Below are positions 7,376 through 14,791 of a DNA stretch of 54,467 nt, piece after piece. The DNA is from a virus: IMG/VR virus record IMGVR_UViG_3300003323_000820, positions 1 to 54,467 of that record. The stretch is one strand, 5' to 3'. Position 1 is the first letter of the stretch. Every line of letters starts with the position of its first letter. The notes beneath the pieces were generated by a model. The model searched no databases. It was not told where the DNA came from and saw only the letters and a list, made by a program, of their open reading frames with translations. A program made the translations under genes and the position numbers.

Positions 7376-7671
7376 GACTACCTCTCTTTACGAGTCGGTC
7401 GGATGTCCCCCTGGGCGGGCGGGAGCGGCGCAAGATCTCCCTCCCGCCTGAAAGGGGAAGGACCGAGCCCGCCGGATTCACGAGGGCTCCGGCGCGCTCT
7501 GCCCCCAGGAAACGGCCGAACTGCCCTACAAGGAAGGGGGGTTGGTGTTGCCTCGGTGCTGCTTCTCTCCGCCGGGCAGGTCGCCGCGGCCTCAACTCCG
7601 CCTTGAGTCCGCTACGTTCGCTGAAAGCGACCGCGCACAGCGCCGTCCTACCCCGGGGGTGCAGCAGCCAC
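7376..7671. promoter_or_regulatory. Divergent promoter region of the lasso operon
   Basis: 296 bp with no credible gene, between the lasso precursor (minus) and the HTH/TPR-type regulator (plus). It must hold the promoters for both. I do not see a convincing -35/-10 pair or long palindrome, so positions are not assigned. The divergent layout suggests that the regulator controls the lasso operon from here. Confidence 0.5.
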
Positions 7672-9033
7672 ATGCCCGTGATCATCAAACCGCCGAGGCA
7701 CTTACTCGCCGCAGTGCGTGCGCATTACGGCTACACCCTGCGCACCTACGCCGTGGCCGTCGCCGAGCGAGCCGAGGCACTCGGCTACGTAGGCATGGCT
7801 TACCGGCGGGAAAAGGTTGCGCGGTGGGAAGCGGGAGTCGAGCCGGAGATGCCCGCACAGTTAGCCATGGCCGACCTGCACGGGGTCGACCCAGCCCAGG
7901 TGGCGGCGAGAGGATGGCCCAACTGGCTGCTCCTCGCATTGCCCGGACCCGACGTCCTGGCCCCGTTCACCCCGGAGGTCACGCTGTCCGCCCTCGATGA
8001 CCTGGCCGCCGACCCCGCCCGCGCGAACAGCGCCGGCATCCCGCTCCTGCCACCGCTGGTCCTGGAGGCCCTCACCACCCACTGGACCGACCACGTCAAG
8101 GACACCATCGCCCGCGGCATCAGCGGCGGCTACGTCGGCGTCGAGGTCTCCACCGCCATCCACGCCCGCCTCACCGCCCTGTGGCACCTGGACGACTCCC
8201 TCGGCGGCACCCCCTGCACCACCAGCGCCCGCACCGACCTGCGGATGGTCACCAAGCTCCTGCGCCATGCCCGCCATACCGGGCAGCTCACCACCGATCT
8301 CCACTACCTCGCCGCCGAATACGCGCGCTTCCTCGGCTGGGCCGAGTTCGACGCCGGCGACACCCCCGCCGCCCAACGCGCCTGGCACGCCGCCCTGCGC
8401 GCCTCCGCCGAGACCGCCGACCCGGCACACGGCGCCTACCTGCTCTCCAATCTCGCGCTGGCCTGCGTCTACGACGGACAGGCCGGCACGGGCAGCGGTT
8501 TACTCACCACTGCCCGGGACATCGCCGGAACACGTACGACACCGCTGGTCGCCGCGATGATCGACACCTGGCGGGTCCGCGCGACCGCCGCGACCGGCGA
8601 CGCCCGGCAAGCGGCTTTCCTCCTCGCCCAGGCGGAAACCGAGTACGAGCGCGCCCGCGCGGGGGACGACAACCCTGCCTGGGCGTACTGGATGTGCAGG
8701 CCCTCCCACATGGCCGAGACCGGGAAAGCCTTCCTCGACCTGAACGACCCCGCGACCGCCGAGGAACTGCTGACGGAAGGTCTGGCCGCGCTGGAGCCAG
8801 GCGCGATACGCGACCGCGTCCTCTACCTCACCTGGATCGCCACCGCACAGGCCCGCCGCCGCAACCTCGACGCCGCAGCCGAAACCGCGACCACAGCGAT
8901 CGACACCGCCGGTCTCGTCGAATCCGGCCGCTGCACCAGCTTGCTGTCTGACCTCGCTGCCGAACTCCGCCCCCACCGCGAGGCGCGTCCAGTCAGCATG
9001 GTGCTCGATCGTTTAGGCCACGAACAGCGCTGA
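7672..9033 (+). CDS. HTH/TPR-type transcriptional regulator with four TTA codons
   Basis: 453 residues from the ATG at 7672; an upstream in-frame start at 7603 lacks a good ribosome site. Residues ~5-80 resemble an atypical XRE-type HTH, and the remainder is helical with TPR-like repeats (for example AEYARFLGWAEFDAGDTPAAQRAW and YLSNLALACVYDG-like segments), an architecture common in Streptomyces pathway regulators. In-frame TTA leucine codons occur at 7702, 7861, 8500 and 9013, very rare in this GC range, and imply dependence on the bldA tRNA. Divergent from the lasso precursor, it is the obvious candidate regulator of that operon. Its ligand, if any, is unknown. Confidence 0.7.
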   Translation: MPVIIKPPRHLLAAVRAHYGYTLRTYAVAVAERAEALGYVGMAYRREKVARWEAGVEPEMPAQLAMADLHGVDPAQVAARGWPNWLLLALPGPDVLAPFTPEVTLSALDDLAADPARANSAGIPLLPPLVLEALTTHWTDHVKDTIARGISGGYVGVEVSTAIHARLTALWHLDDSLGGTPCTTSARTDLRMVTKLLRHARHTGQLTTDLHYLAAEYARFLGWAEFDAGDTPAAQRAWHAALRASAETADPAHGAYLLSNLALACVYDGQAGTGSGLLTTARDIAGTRTTPLVAAMIDTWRVRATAATGDARQAAFLLAQAETEYERARAGDDNPAWAYWMCRPSHMAETGKAFLDLNDPATAEELLTEGLAALEPGAIRDRVLYLTWIATAQARRRNLDAAAETATTAIDTAGLVESGRCTSLLSDLAAELRPHREARPVSMVLDRLGHEQR

Positions 9034-9065
9034 CAGGCTCCTCCATCCGCTCTGGAGAAGACGAG

Positions 9066-9107
9066 AGCCCGCCGCCGGCACTCGGGGGATGCGCTCGGCG
9101 GCGGGCT
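9066..9107 (+). terminator. Terminator after the HTH/TPR-type regulator
   Basis: A 12-bp stem (9066-9077 AGCCCGCCGCCG with 9096-9107) and an 18-nt loop lie 33 nt after the regulator stop. The U-tract is minimal, as is usual in Streptomyces. Confidence 0.65.
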
Positions 9108-9209
9108 TGGCCGCCCGTGGGGGATTCGGATGGGGCGGCCGTCGGAGTCCCGTTCGCAGCCCACCGGCCGAGAACAGGGGCTTACGGGGCGCGGGCCTGC
9201 CTTCGCGCG

Positions 9210-9329
9210 CTACATCATGCCGTGACGGTTGGGATCGATGCAGCCGCCTGTGGTCGTGCCACAGTGGAAGCACCCCTGGCCCTGGGGCTCGGACGGGGGC
9301 GGGGGCGGGGGCGGCGTTTCGTCGGCCAT
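9210..9329 (-). CDS. 39-residue Pro-rich CxxC peptide
   Basis: MADETP is followed by seven more prolines, then SEPQGQGCFHCGTTTGGC and a short HGMM end. GAAGGA precedes the ATG at 9329. There is no signal peptide, so it is probably cytoplasmic. The three cysteines and a histidine could bind metal. It lies 69 nt after the terminator ending the neighbouring operon and may be transcribed alone or by read-through. Function unknown; too short to rule out chance, but the ribosome site and composition favour a real gene. Confidence 0.5.
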   Translation of the reverse strand: MADETPPPPPPPSEPQGQGCFHCGTTTGGCIDPNRHGMM

Positions 9330-9397
9330 TGCGGTCCTTCGGTTGTAGGTGTGGTGGCCGCCCTCGTCGTGGAGATGACGCGGGCGGCCACCCTGGG

Positions 9398-9432
9398 CCG
9401 GTCCCGGCCTCATCAGGTCAGGCCGGGACCGG
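9398..9432 (-). terminator. Terminator of the small-protein operon
   Basis: A 13-bp perfect stem (9398-9410 CCGGTCCCGGCCT with 9420-9432) and a 9-nt loop lie 48 nt downstream of the last gene of the overlapping minus-strand operon 10817-9480. Confidence 0.7.
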
Positions 9433-9479
9433 GGGGTGCGGGGTGCGACCCTGACCCTGCGGTCGCCATGGGGGTGCTG

Positions 9480-9566
9480 TCAGGACGGCGTCCGCGCCAG
9501 CACCAGGGCGAGGACGGGGGCGGTCACGACCACCACGTACACGAGCACGCCGGTGATCGACTTCAT
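9480..9566 (-). CDS. 28-residue single-pass membrane peptide
   Basis: The sequence is MKSITGVLVYVVVVTAPVLA then LVLARTPS. The ATG at 9566 overlaps the stop of the preceding gene as ATGA, so translation is coupled. About 20 residues are continuously hydrophobic: a transmembrane helix with a short tail. It is last in the operon before the 9398-9432 terminator. Function unknown; the overlap is the main evidence that it is a gene. Confidence 0.55.
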   Translation of the reverse strand: MKSITGVLVYVVVVTAPVLALVLARTPS

Positions 9567-10237
9567 GCGGGGGCCCGTGCCGCTCGGGCCTCGATCTCCA
9601 GGCGGGCGAGGTCGATCGGCTCGACCTCGTGCAGCGAGATGACCGCGCGGGAGGCGTAGATCCAGCGCAGCCGTTTCTCGTCCTCGTACGACACCTCGAC
9701 CAGATCGCCCGGGTCACTGATCAGGTCGAGGGTGTCCGGGTGGACGACGGCCCCGGCGACGCCCCAGGACGGGGTCCAGCCCACGAGAGCCCCGGTCCAG
9801 CCCCGGCGCAGGTGGGGGCACCGCTCGACGGACTGGAGGGCGCAACTCTCGTGCACGGGCGGCACGGTGACCGTCTCGCCCTCCTGGACGGGAGAGCGGT
9901 TGCCGCGGTCGGCGAAGACGAACAGGTGCCGTTCGTCCGCACGGGTGCTGACGGTCGTCGTCCCGCACACCTGGCACAGCATGTGCTCCATCGCCGCCCG
10001 CTGGCGCAGCGGATGCAGGCCCGCGAAGTCCGGCCTGCCACGCCCCCGCGCCAGCGACATCCGCACCCACAGGACTCCGCTGTGCCGGTCCGCGGGGTGC
10101 TCGTTCGCGTAGGCGAGCCGCTCCTCGGCGTCCTCGTTGACCTGCCGTGCAAACCGGACGGGCAGTGTCTGCTCATGGCTCCAGGGGGTTACCCAAGGCA
10201 CTGGCATACCGCGCCAGGACAGCCGGGCGGGCTTCAC
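9563..10237 (-). CDS. Hypothetical zinc-ribbon protein
   Basis: 224 residues from a GTG at 10237, chosen because GGAGGT precedes it and because it overlaps the previous stop as GTGA. CQVC (about residues 90-93), a later Cys with a nearby His, and CPH could bind one zinc. The rest is soluble with no recognisable enzyme motif. The C-terminal part (VEVSYEDEKRLRWIYASRAVISLHEVEPIDLARLE) looks like a compact beta/alpha domain. It is the largest member of a four-gene operon. Function unknown. Confidence 0.65.
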   Translation of the reverse strand: MKPARLSWRGMPVPWVTPWSHEQTLPVRFARQVNEDAEERLAYANEHPADRHSGVLWVRMSLARGRGRPDFAGLHPLRQRAAMEHMLCQVCGTTTVSTRADERHLFVFADRGNRSPVQEGETVTVPPVHESCALQSVERCPHLRRGWTGALVGWTPSWGVAGAVVHPDTLDLISDPGDLVEVSYEDEKRLRWIYASRAVISLHEVEPIDLARLEIEARAARAPA

Positions 10238-10368
10238 GCGGGACCTCCAGAGGCGATCCACCAGACCAGGGCGACGACCAGGGTGGCCAGCACGATGACG
10301 TAGGCGGTACCGAGGGCCACGCGCTGGAAACGGGGCTCGCGGGGACGGGCATGTGTCGGCCTGGTCAC
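10234..10368 (-). CDS. 44-residue single-pass membrane protein
   Basis: It starts with a GTG at 10368 sharing GTGA with the preceding stop and ends with a TGA overlapping the next GTG. After a basic N-terminus (TRPTHARPREPRFQRVALG) comes one hydrophobic helix (TAYVIVLATLVVALVWWIA). The double overlap and membrane character support a real gene. It could anchor or modulate the neighbouring soluble proteins; no family is recognised. Confidence 0.6.
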   Translation of the reverse strand: MTRPTHARPREPRFQRVALGTAYVIVLATLVVALVWWIASGGPA

Positions 10369-10817
10369 CGTGCCTCCAGCGCGGCGGTGAGCTTCTCGCG
10401 GTGGTGGGCGAGCGCGCTGACCGAGAGCGCAAGGTCGCCGACCCGCTTCGACTCCCCCATCAGACCGGGAGCCTCGGGGCGGCCCATCCGCGTGCGGGCC
10501 GTCCTGACGGCGACGAGCGCGGTCTCCGCTTCGACATCGCCCGGCTCCAGGGCCCCGGCCATCCGCTCGACCTCCGGCACCAACTGGCCGAGGCAGGCGA
10601 TGAACTGCTCACCGAACTCGGCCACCTCGTCGTGCCGCAGCAGGGTGCTCTGCGTGCAGTACCAGGTCGCGGCCACACAGATCGAAGCCAGCGACGGAGG
10701 CTCAGTGCCCGTCTCCCTGGGCGACTTCGTGATCGTGCCGCGCGGGCTCACGGCGTATGCCTGCGCGCTTGAGCCAGCGGGCGGGGGCGCTCCCTTAGGG
10801 GCGGTACTGTTCGCCAT
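10365..10817 (-). CDS. Hypothetical helical protein (DUF6415-like)
   Basis: 150 residues from the ATG at 10817, preceded by AAGGAG. The N-terminal ~45 residues are low-complexity. The rest is alpha-helical, with a Trp/Tyr-containing helix (CVAATWYCTQSTLLRHDEVAEFGEQF) and a C-terminal HHREKL helix, reminiscent of DUF6415 proteins frequent near Streptomyces regulators and accessory clusters. That family match is from memory only. It is first in the overlapping operon running to 9480. Confidence 0.6.
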   Translation of the reverse strand: MANSTAPKGAPPPAGSSAQAYAVSPRGTITKSPRETGTEPPSLASICVAATWYCTQSTLLRHDEVAEFGEQFIACLGQLVPEVERMAGALEPGDVEAETALVAVRTARTRMGRPEAPGLMGESKRVGDLALSVSALAHHREKLTAALEAR

Positions 10818-10891
10818 GTTGACGCTCCTTAATAGCGTTGGCCATGCCCCGGGGCCCTGCCAGGCCGCCGGGGTCTGTTGCCGGAGGTGGA

Positions 10892-11320
10892 TCACAACGC
10901 GGCAGACGTCTGACGCCGATCCCGATCCCAGACGGTCACGACGAAGGCGTTGTGGGAGGCCAGCCAAGTGTCGAAGCGGGTCTGTTCAGGGTCACGCAAC
11001 CCGCACATGCGACGCATCGGGGTGACGATTCCCTGAGCCGTCCCCCCTTCGATCTCGGTCTGGAGGCGCAGCCACGCGGGACGTGTGTCGGGAGTCGTGT
11101 TGATGCTCTGTCGGTCGATCAGCTCGCACGCGACAACCCAGTCCCGGGCATCCGCGTACTGCCGCAAGACGGAGAGCACTTTCTCTTCACTGCCGAATTG
11201 AGACACGGGCTCGTCGGCCGGGAGACAGGCGTACAGGACGACTTTGGTCCGCTCAATGTGCCCGCTCGCGGCATCTATGAGCCGCCGGCGGCGGATGAGG
11301 TCTCCGTGTGTCCTCTGCAT
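10892..11320 (-). CDS. Resolvase-fold protein lacking the catalytic serine
   Basis: 142 residues. KVVLYACLPADEP (strand 1 and loop), LRQYADARDWVV (helix), IDRQS and GIVTPMRRMCG follow the secondary-structure order of the serine-recombinase N-terminal domain. The loop that should read Y-x-R-x-S has no Ser and lacks its Arg, and no DNA-binding domain follows, so it should not cut DNA. Such remnant proteins are common in Streptomyces accessory regions. The start is uncertain: ATG at 11320 has only a weak site, and a TTG at 11383 is the alternative. Confidence 0.5.
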   Translation of the reverse strand: MQRTHGDLIRRRRLIDAASGHIERTKVVLYACLPADEPVSQFGSEEKVLSVLRQYADARDWVVACELIDRQSINTTPDTRPAWLRLQTEIEGGTAQGIVTPMRRMCGLRDPEQTRFDTWLASHNAFVVTVWDRDRRQTSAAL

Positions 11321-11499
11321 ACTGTGACTGTCCCGCCACAGAGAGCTGAGATGAAGAAACGCCCCGTACGACTCCGCGACCAAAAGGCTTGCGTAGTCGT
11401 ACGGGGCGTAGAGCTGTGACCTGGTGATCTAGGCCAACTCGCACACGACATGGGAGCGGTTCAGCCCGGTGGGGCCAACACTCGTATGTCGCATACGAG

Positions 11500-12744
11500 T
11501 TAGAGAGCAGTCTTGGCGGTTGCGGGGAGGAAGTTGCCGGCCCCGGTCGCGCCGACGCCGACCAGCTCCGACACCCTCCGCAACCGCGCGGTGGACGCCT
11601 TGCCCACCTTCTGCAAGATCACACTGGGCAGGGCCTGGTGACGGCCCCATCCAGGCGCGTCCGTCAGCGTCTCCTCCAGCACATCCAGCGCCGAGTCCCA
11701 CATCTTCGCGTCCGCGTAGGCCATGGCCTGGTCCATCGCGTACCGATGACGAGCTGCGCCCGAGAGAGCGTCGAGGTCCTCTTCGTGGACATCGCGCATC
11801 AGGGTCAGCGCCTTGCCCGTGTTGCCGAGCGCAACGTTGATGCCGATCGCCTGGGTCGTCGCGGATACCGGACCGAAGAGCGTTCCATGCGCCCGATGCT
11901 CCGAACCCAGCCGCGCTCCGGCAGCGTGCGACTGGCTCAAGTAGTCGGCGGCCCGCTCCTTGTCGCCCATCCGGCTCGCCACGACCGCGGCGAAGTTCAC
12001 GTGCGACCCGTACGCGACCAGAGTAGAAGGGGCAGCCGTCGAGAATCGCGGCTCGATGTCGACGGCCGCCTTCTCCGCCAGGTGCAGCGCCTCCGCCAGC
12101 CTGGCATCACGCAGATACACCCACGCGCGCCCGGACGTCACCAACGCCTGCCGCAAGTCGTCCGCCCCTGCCTGCGCCGCGGCTTGAGCCTGGCCGATCG
12201 CCGCGTAAGCGAGATCCCGGTAGCTCATCAGGTTGGCCACATACCCAGCCACCCGGTAGGCGTCCGACAGCACACCCCATGCCTCGGCCTGTTCTCCGAC
12301 GGGCTGTTCCCGCAGCCGCGCCCCTGCGGCTGTGATGAACTCGGTCGCGACGGCACCGGCCTCCACGTAGTTGCCCGCCCAGTAGATCTCCCAGCACCGA
12401 GTGCTGACTTCGGCGAGTTCCTGGAGGGAAGGAGCTTCCACGGTGTCCGGCAGGATTCCCGCTGCCGTGTCGTGGACTGCGCGTGAGAGCGTGATCATCA
12501 CGTTCCGGTCCGCGTGCTCCATGGCGCGGCGAGGTGCCTGCTGGCCGAGGATCACGGAGGTGTCGACCTTCAGCGCGTCGGCGATCTTCAAGAGGGTCGG
12601 AAGGGTGAGTCGCTTGTCCTGCTCAGCCTGCTGGATGGTGGGCATCGAGAGCCCGGTCATCTCGGAGAGGTCGGACTGTCGGATCTCCCGGCCTCGCAAG
12701 ATCTTGATGCGCTCGCCGGTCGTGTAGTCGCTCCATCGGGGCAT
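11500..12744 (-). CDS. XRE-TPR transcriptional regulator
   Basis: 414 residues; AGGAGG lies seven bases before the ATG. Residues ~8-68 are a canonical XRE HTH (GERIKILRGREIRQSDLSEMTGLSMPTIQQAEQDKRLTLPTLLKIADAL), and residues ~105-390 are TPR-like helical repeats. This architecture places it with Streptomyces regulators of secondary metabolism and accessory elements, many of which sense small ligands. An interrupted inverted repeat directly upstream (12756-12782) is a likely autoregulatory operator. It borders the phage lysis module and may separate cargo from phage expression. Confidence 0.8.
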   Translation of the reverse strand: MPRWSDYTTGERIKILRGREIRQSDLSEMTGLSMPTIQQAEQDKRLTLPTLLKIADALKVDTSVILGQQAPRRAMEHADRNVMITLSRAVHDTAAGILPDTVEAPSLQELAEVSTRCWEIYWAGNYVEAGAVATEFITAAGARLREQPVGEQAEAWGVLSDAYRVAGYVANLMSYRDLAYAAIGQAQAAAQAGADDLRQALVTSGRAWVYLRDARLAEALHLAEKAAVDIEPRFSTAAPSTLVAYGSHVNFAAVVASRMGDKERAADYLSQSHAAGARLGSEHRAHGTLFGPVSATTQAIGINVALGNTGKALTLMRDVHEEDLDALSGAARHRYAMDQAMAYADAKMWDSALDVLEETLTDAPGWGRHQALPSVILQKVGKASTARLRRVSELVGVGATGAGNFLPATAKTAL

Positions 12745-12755
12745 ACTCTGGCCTC

Positions 12756-12782
12756 CTGTTCCTAAGCGTCCACTTGGAACAG
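12756..12782. promoter_or_regulatory. Inverted repeat upstream of the XRE-TPR gene
   Basis: CTGTTCC (12756-12762) and GGAACAG (12776-12782) are separated by 13 bp. Including the inner AAG/CTT, the arms pair over 10 bp with one bulged base. It overlaps the region where the promoter should be, 12-38 bp before the ATG. Likely operator. Confidence 0.5.
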
Positions 12783-12918
12783 TACGCCCGCGAGATGTCG
12801 GCGTACGGGGTAAGGCCCTTACGGATCAATTTCGTGAGGGCCTTCGCCGTTGAACGACTTCCTGTGACCAGTGCCATGCGGTCTTTAAGCCAGCATCGCT
12901 GTGTAGGGACGCAGAAGT

Positions 12919-12957
12919 GCCCCCAGGTTCAGCCCATCATGGACTGAACCTGGGGGC
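12919..12957. terminator. Strong bidirectional terminator between cargo and lysis genes
   Basis: A 14-bp perfect stem (12919-12932 GCCCCCAGGTTCAG with 12944-12957) with an 11-nt loop lies immediately after the last phage late gene (stop at 12965). It would end late transcription before it reads into the cargo region. Confidence 0.8.
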
Positions 12958-12964
12958 TCAACGG

Positions 12965-13249
12965 TCAGCGTGTGAGTAGGGACAGAGCGCCGGTGGCTGC
13001 GCCGGCGACGCCAGTGAGCATGCCGACGGCGGCTGGAGGCCACTGACGTCGCTTCAACGCCTCGACTTCGGCGCGTAGTTCGGAGATCTCCTGGCCGGTG
13101 TCCTCGCGTAGCTGTTCCACGTCACGCTCGGTTCGGGTAGACCGCTCGACGATGACGGCGAGTTGCCCTTTCATCTCGGCGAACCCCGTTTCCACCGTGC
13201 CGAGGAGGCGTGCCAGTTCGACTGCGACGGACGACTCTGCGGGCGTCAC
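12965..13249 (-). CDS. Holin-like protein with coiled coil and C-terminal membrane helix
   Basis: 94 residues from a GTG at 13249 that overlaps the previous stop. Residues ~15-68 are a charged amphipathic helix or coiled coil (DVEQLREDTGQEISELRAEVEALKR), followed by one hydrophobic helix (AAVGMLTGVAGAATGALSLL) at the very C-terminus. This is the layout of XhlA-like lysis accessory proteins. It is the last gene of the late operon and partner of the upstream holin. Confidence 0.65.
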   Translation of the reverse strand: MTPAESSVAVELARLLGTVETGFAEMKGQLAVIVERSTRTERDVEQLREDTGQEISELRAEVEALKRRQWPPAAVGMLTGVAGAATGALSLLTR

Positions 13250-13575
13250 TCACGGCTCCTGACGCTGGCCGAGCCGCTGCTCAGGTACCGCGCACCGTCG
13301 ACAGGCTCCAGTGCCTCGACCTTGGGGTAGGACGGCGGTCTCGCCCATCCGAGGAACACACCCGCGAGGTTCTGTATGAAGCCTCCGGGCAACCGCTTGC
13401 CAAGCAGTTCGAGCAGTCGGAACGTGAGGTAGTAGATGAACGCGAGGATGATCGTCACGACACTAACGACGGTTGTCGAGTCGATGTCGATACGCGTTCG
13501 TACAGCGAGGGTGAGCACCCATCCGGCGACGAGCGGGACGCCCGTCCGCATGGTGGAGACGAACAGACCGGTCAT
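13246..13575 (-). CDS. Putative holin
   Basis: 109 residues with GGGGGA before the ATG. Two hydrophobic segments lie at ~12-25 (VPLVAGWVLTLAV) and ~34-55 (TTVVSVVTIILAFIYYLTF), followed by a soluble tail. This is the typical size and topology of actinophage holins, and the gene directly follows the endolysin. It would form membrane lesions that release the lysin. Confidence 0.7.
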   Translation of the reverse strand: MTGLFVSTMRTGVPLVAGWVLTLAVRTRIDIDSTTVVSVVTIILAFIYYLTFRLLELLGKRLPGGFIQNLAGVFLGWARPPSYPKVEALEPVDGARYLSSGSASVRSRE

Positions 13576-13635
13576 GGCCGGTCCCCCTTTCGGTAGTGAG
13601 AGAGGATCGGCCGCCCGGCGGCGGCCGGGCGCCGG

Positions 13636-14451
13636 TCAGGCGACGACGTCGAACCCGTACTTCTGGCCGAGGCGCTTGAGCGTCGTCATACCGGGCGTGC
13701 CGTCGGCGTCGCCGCCCGGCTCGGTACCTTGGAACCCGCACCGCTCCTGCCACAGGCTGTAGGCGCTGCGGGTGGCTGTGCCGGCGTGCCCGTCGGCGTA
13801 CTGCCGCGCGAGCAGCTTCTCGGCCACGAGTGCGTTCTCGACGTAGATCGTCGGCTTGTACGAGACCGGCGTGCCCTTCTTCGGCGGGTCGACCTTGAAC
13901 GCCTTCACGAGCGCCTTGAGCGACACCTGCGGCCGAGTCGAGGGCGCGTTGCCGCTCGGGCTGGTGGGCTTCGGCGGCACCTTGTACGCGGGGCGCCCGA
14001 ACCCGGCGATATCGCGCACGACCCTTGCGCGCCTTGCGCACACGTTCGCGGTGTTGCCCTCGATCGTGAACACGTACTGATGGTCGTCCGAGACGCCTGT
14101 GACGATGCCGACGTGATCGATCTTGCCGATCTCGCTCGACCCGCCCCAGTCGAAAAAGATGACGTCGCCGGGCCGGATGCCGCTCGCCTTGATCCCGTTC
14201 GTCATGGCGTGCCACTGGCCGTGTTCCTTGAATGCCTGCGCGTGCGCCACGGTGTACGCGAAGTCGGTGCCGAAACACACCGCCTCGTACTCGTCCGCGT
14301 CGACCGCAGCGCGGGTGATCGTGGCGTTGCACCACGCGAAGTTCCCGTTGTACGCAGCCCCGTTGCGGCCCCTGTACCACGACTGGATCTCGTTCGGTTC
14401 GCCGGTCCCGATCCAGCGTTCCATTTGCGTGATCATCGCGTCGACGCTCAT
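13636..14451 (-). CDS. Endolysin (CHAP-type hydrolase with C-terminal binding domain)
   Basis: 271 residues. Catalytic Cys41 (NFAWC), His113 (GKIDHVGIV) and the following EGNT segment match a CHAP/NlpC-P60 amidase or endopeptidase core spanning about 15-145. A Pro/Ser-rich linker follows, then a C-terminal segment ending ADGTPGMTTLKRLGQKYGF, typical of a peptidoglycan-binding repeat. The start overlaps the preceding stop as ATGA. It lies beside the holin and is the likely lysis enzyme. Confidence 0.82.
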   Translation of the reverse strand: MSVDAMITQMERWIGTGEPNEIQSWYRGRNGAAYNGNFAWCNATITRAAVDADEYEAVCFGTDFAYTVAHAQAFKEHGQWHAMTNGIKASGIRPGDVIFFDWGGSSEIGKIDHVGIVTGVSDDHQYVFTIEGNTANVCARRARVVRDIAGFGRPAYKVPPKPTSPSGNAPSTRPQVSLKALVKAFKVDPPKKGTPVSYKPTIYVENALVAEKLLARQYADGHAGTATRSAYSLWQERCGFQGTEPGGDADGTPGMTTLKRLGQKYGFDVVA

Positions 14452-14705
14452 GCGGACTCGCCCCCCTTCGCGGTGTCCTCGGCCGCGGCGACGGCCTCGT
14501 CGACAGCCGCCTCGGGCTCGGCGTCCTGGTCGACGGCGGTCTCGGGGCCGGTGAAGAACCCGGCCATGTCCGCAGCACCGAACTGCTCGGCGAGCAGCCG
14601 CTGCTCGTCGTCGACCGTCGGCCCGTTGCCGGTGCGCACGAGGTGCGCCGCCTGTTCTTCCTGATCGCCGAGCCGCTCGGGCGTCGGCCGTGCTGTGTCA
14701 CCCAT
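14448..14705 (-). CDS. Small acidic hypothetical protein
   Basis: 85 residues rich in Glu, Asp and Ala (C-terminus EAAVDEAVAAAEDTAKGGESA), with AAGGGG before the ATG at 14705. No membrane segment. It sits between the two hydrolases and overlaps the endolysin start by ATGA. Function unknown; possibly a lysis or tail accessory protein. Confidence 0.6.
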   Translation of the reverse strand: MGDTARPTPERLGDQEEQAAHLVRTGNGPTVDDEQRLLAEQFGAADMAGFFTGPETAVDQDAEPEAAVDEAVAAAEDTAKGGESA

Positions 14706-14791
14706 GGGTGAGCCCCTTCTGTTCGGGCATGAAAAACGCCCCGGCCGGATCGGCTCGGAGCGGGGGGGAGCGCGGCGGTCGTGCCGCCGAA

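Noticed and set aside
12745-12964. A third att site separating cargo from phage
   Set aside because: I read the gap and see no copy or partial copy of the 23-bp core; only the inverted repeat and terminator described.
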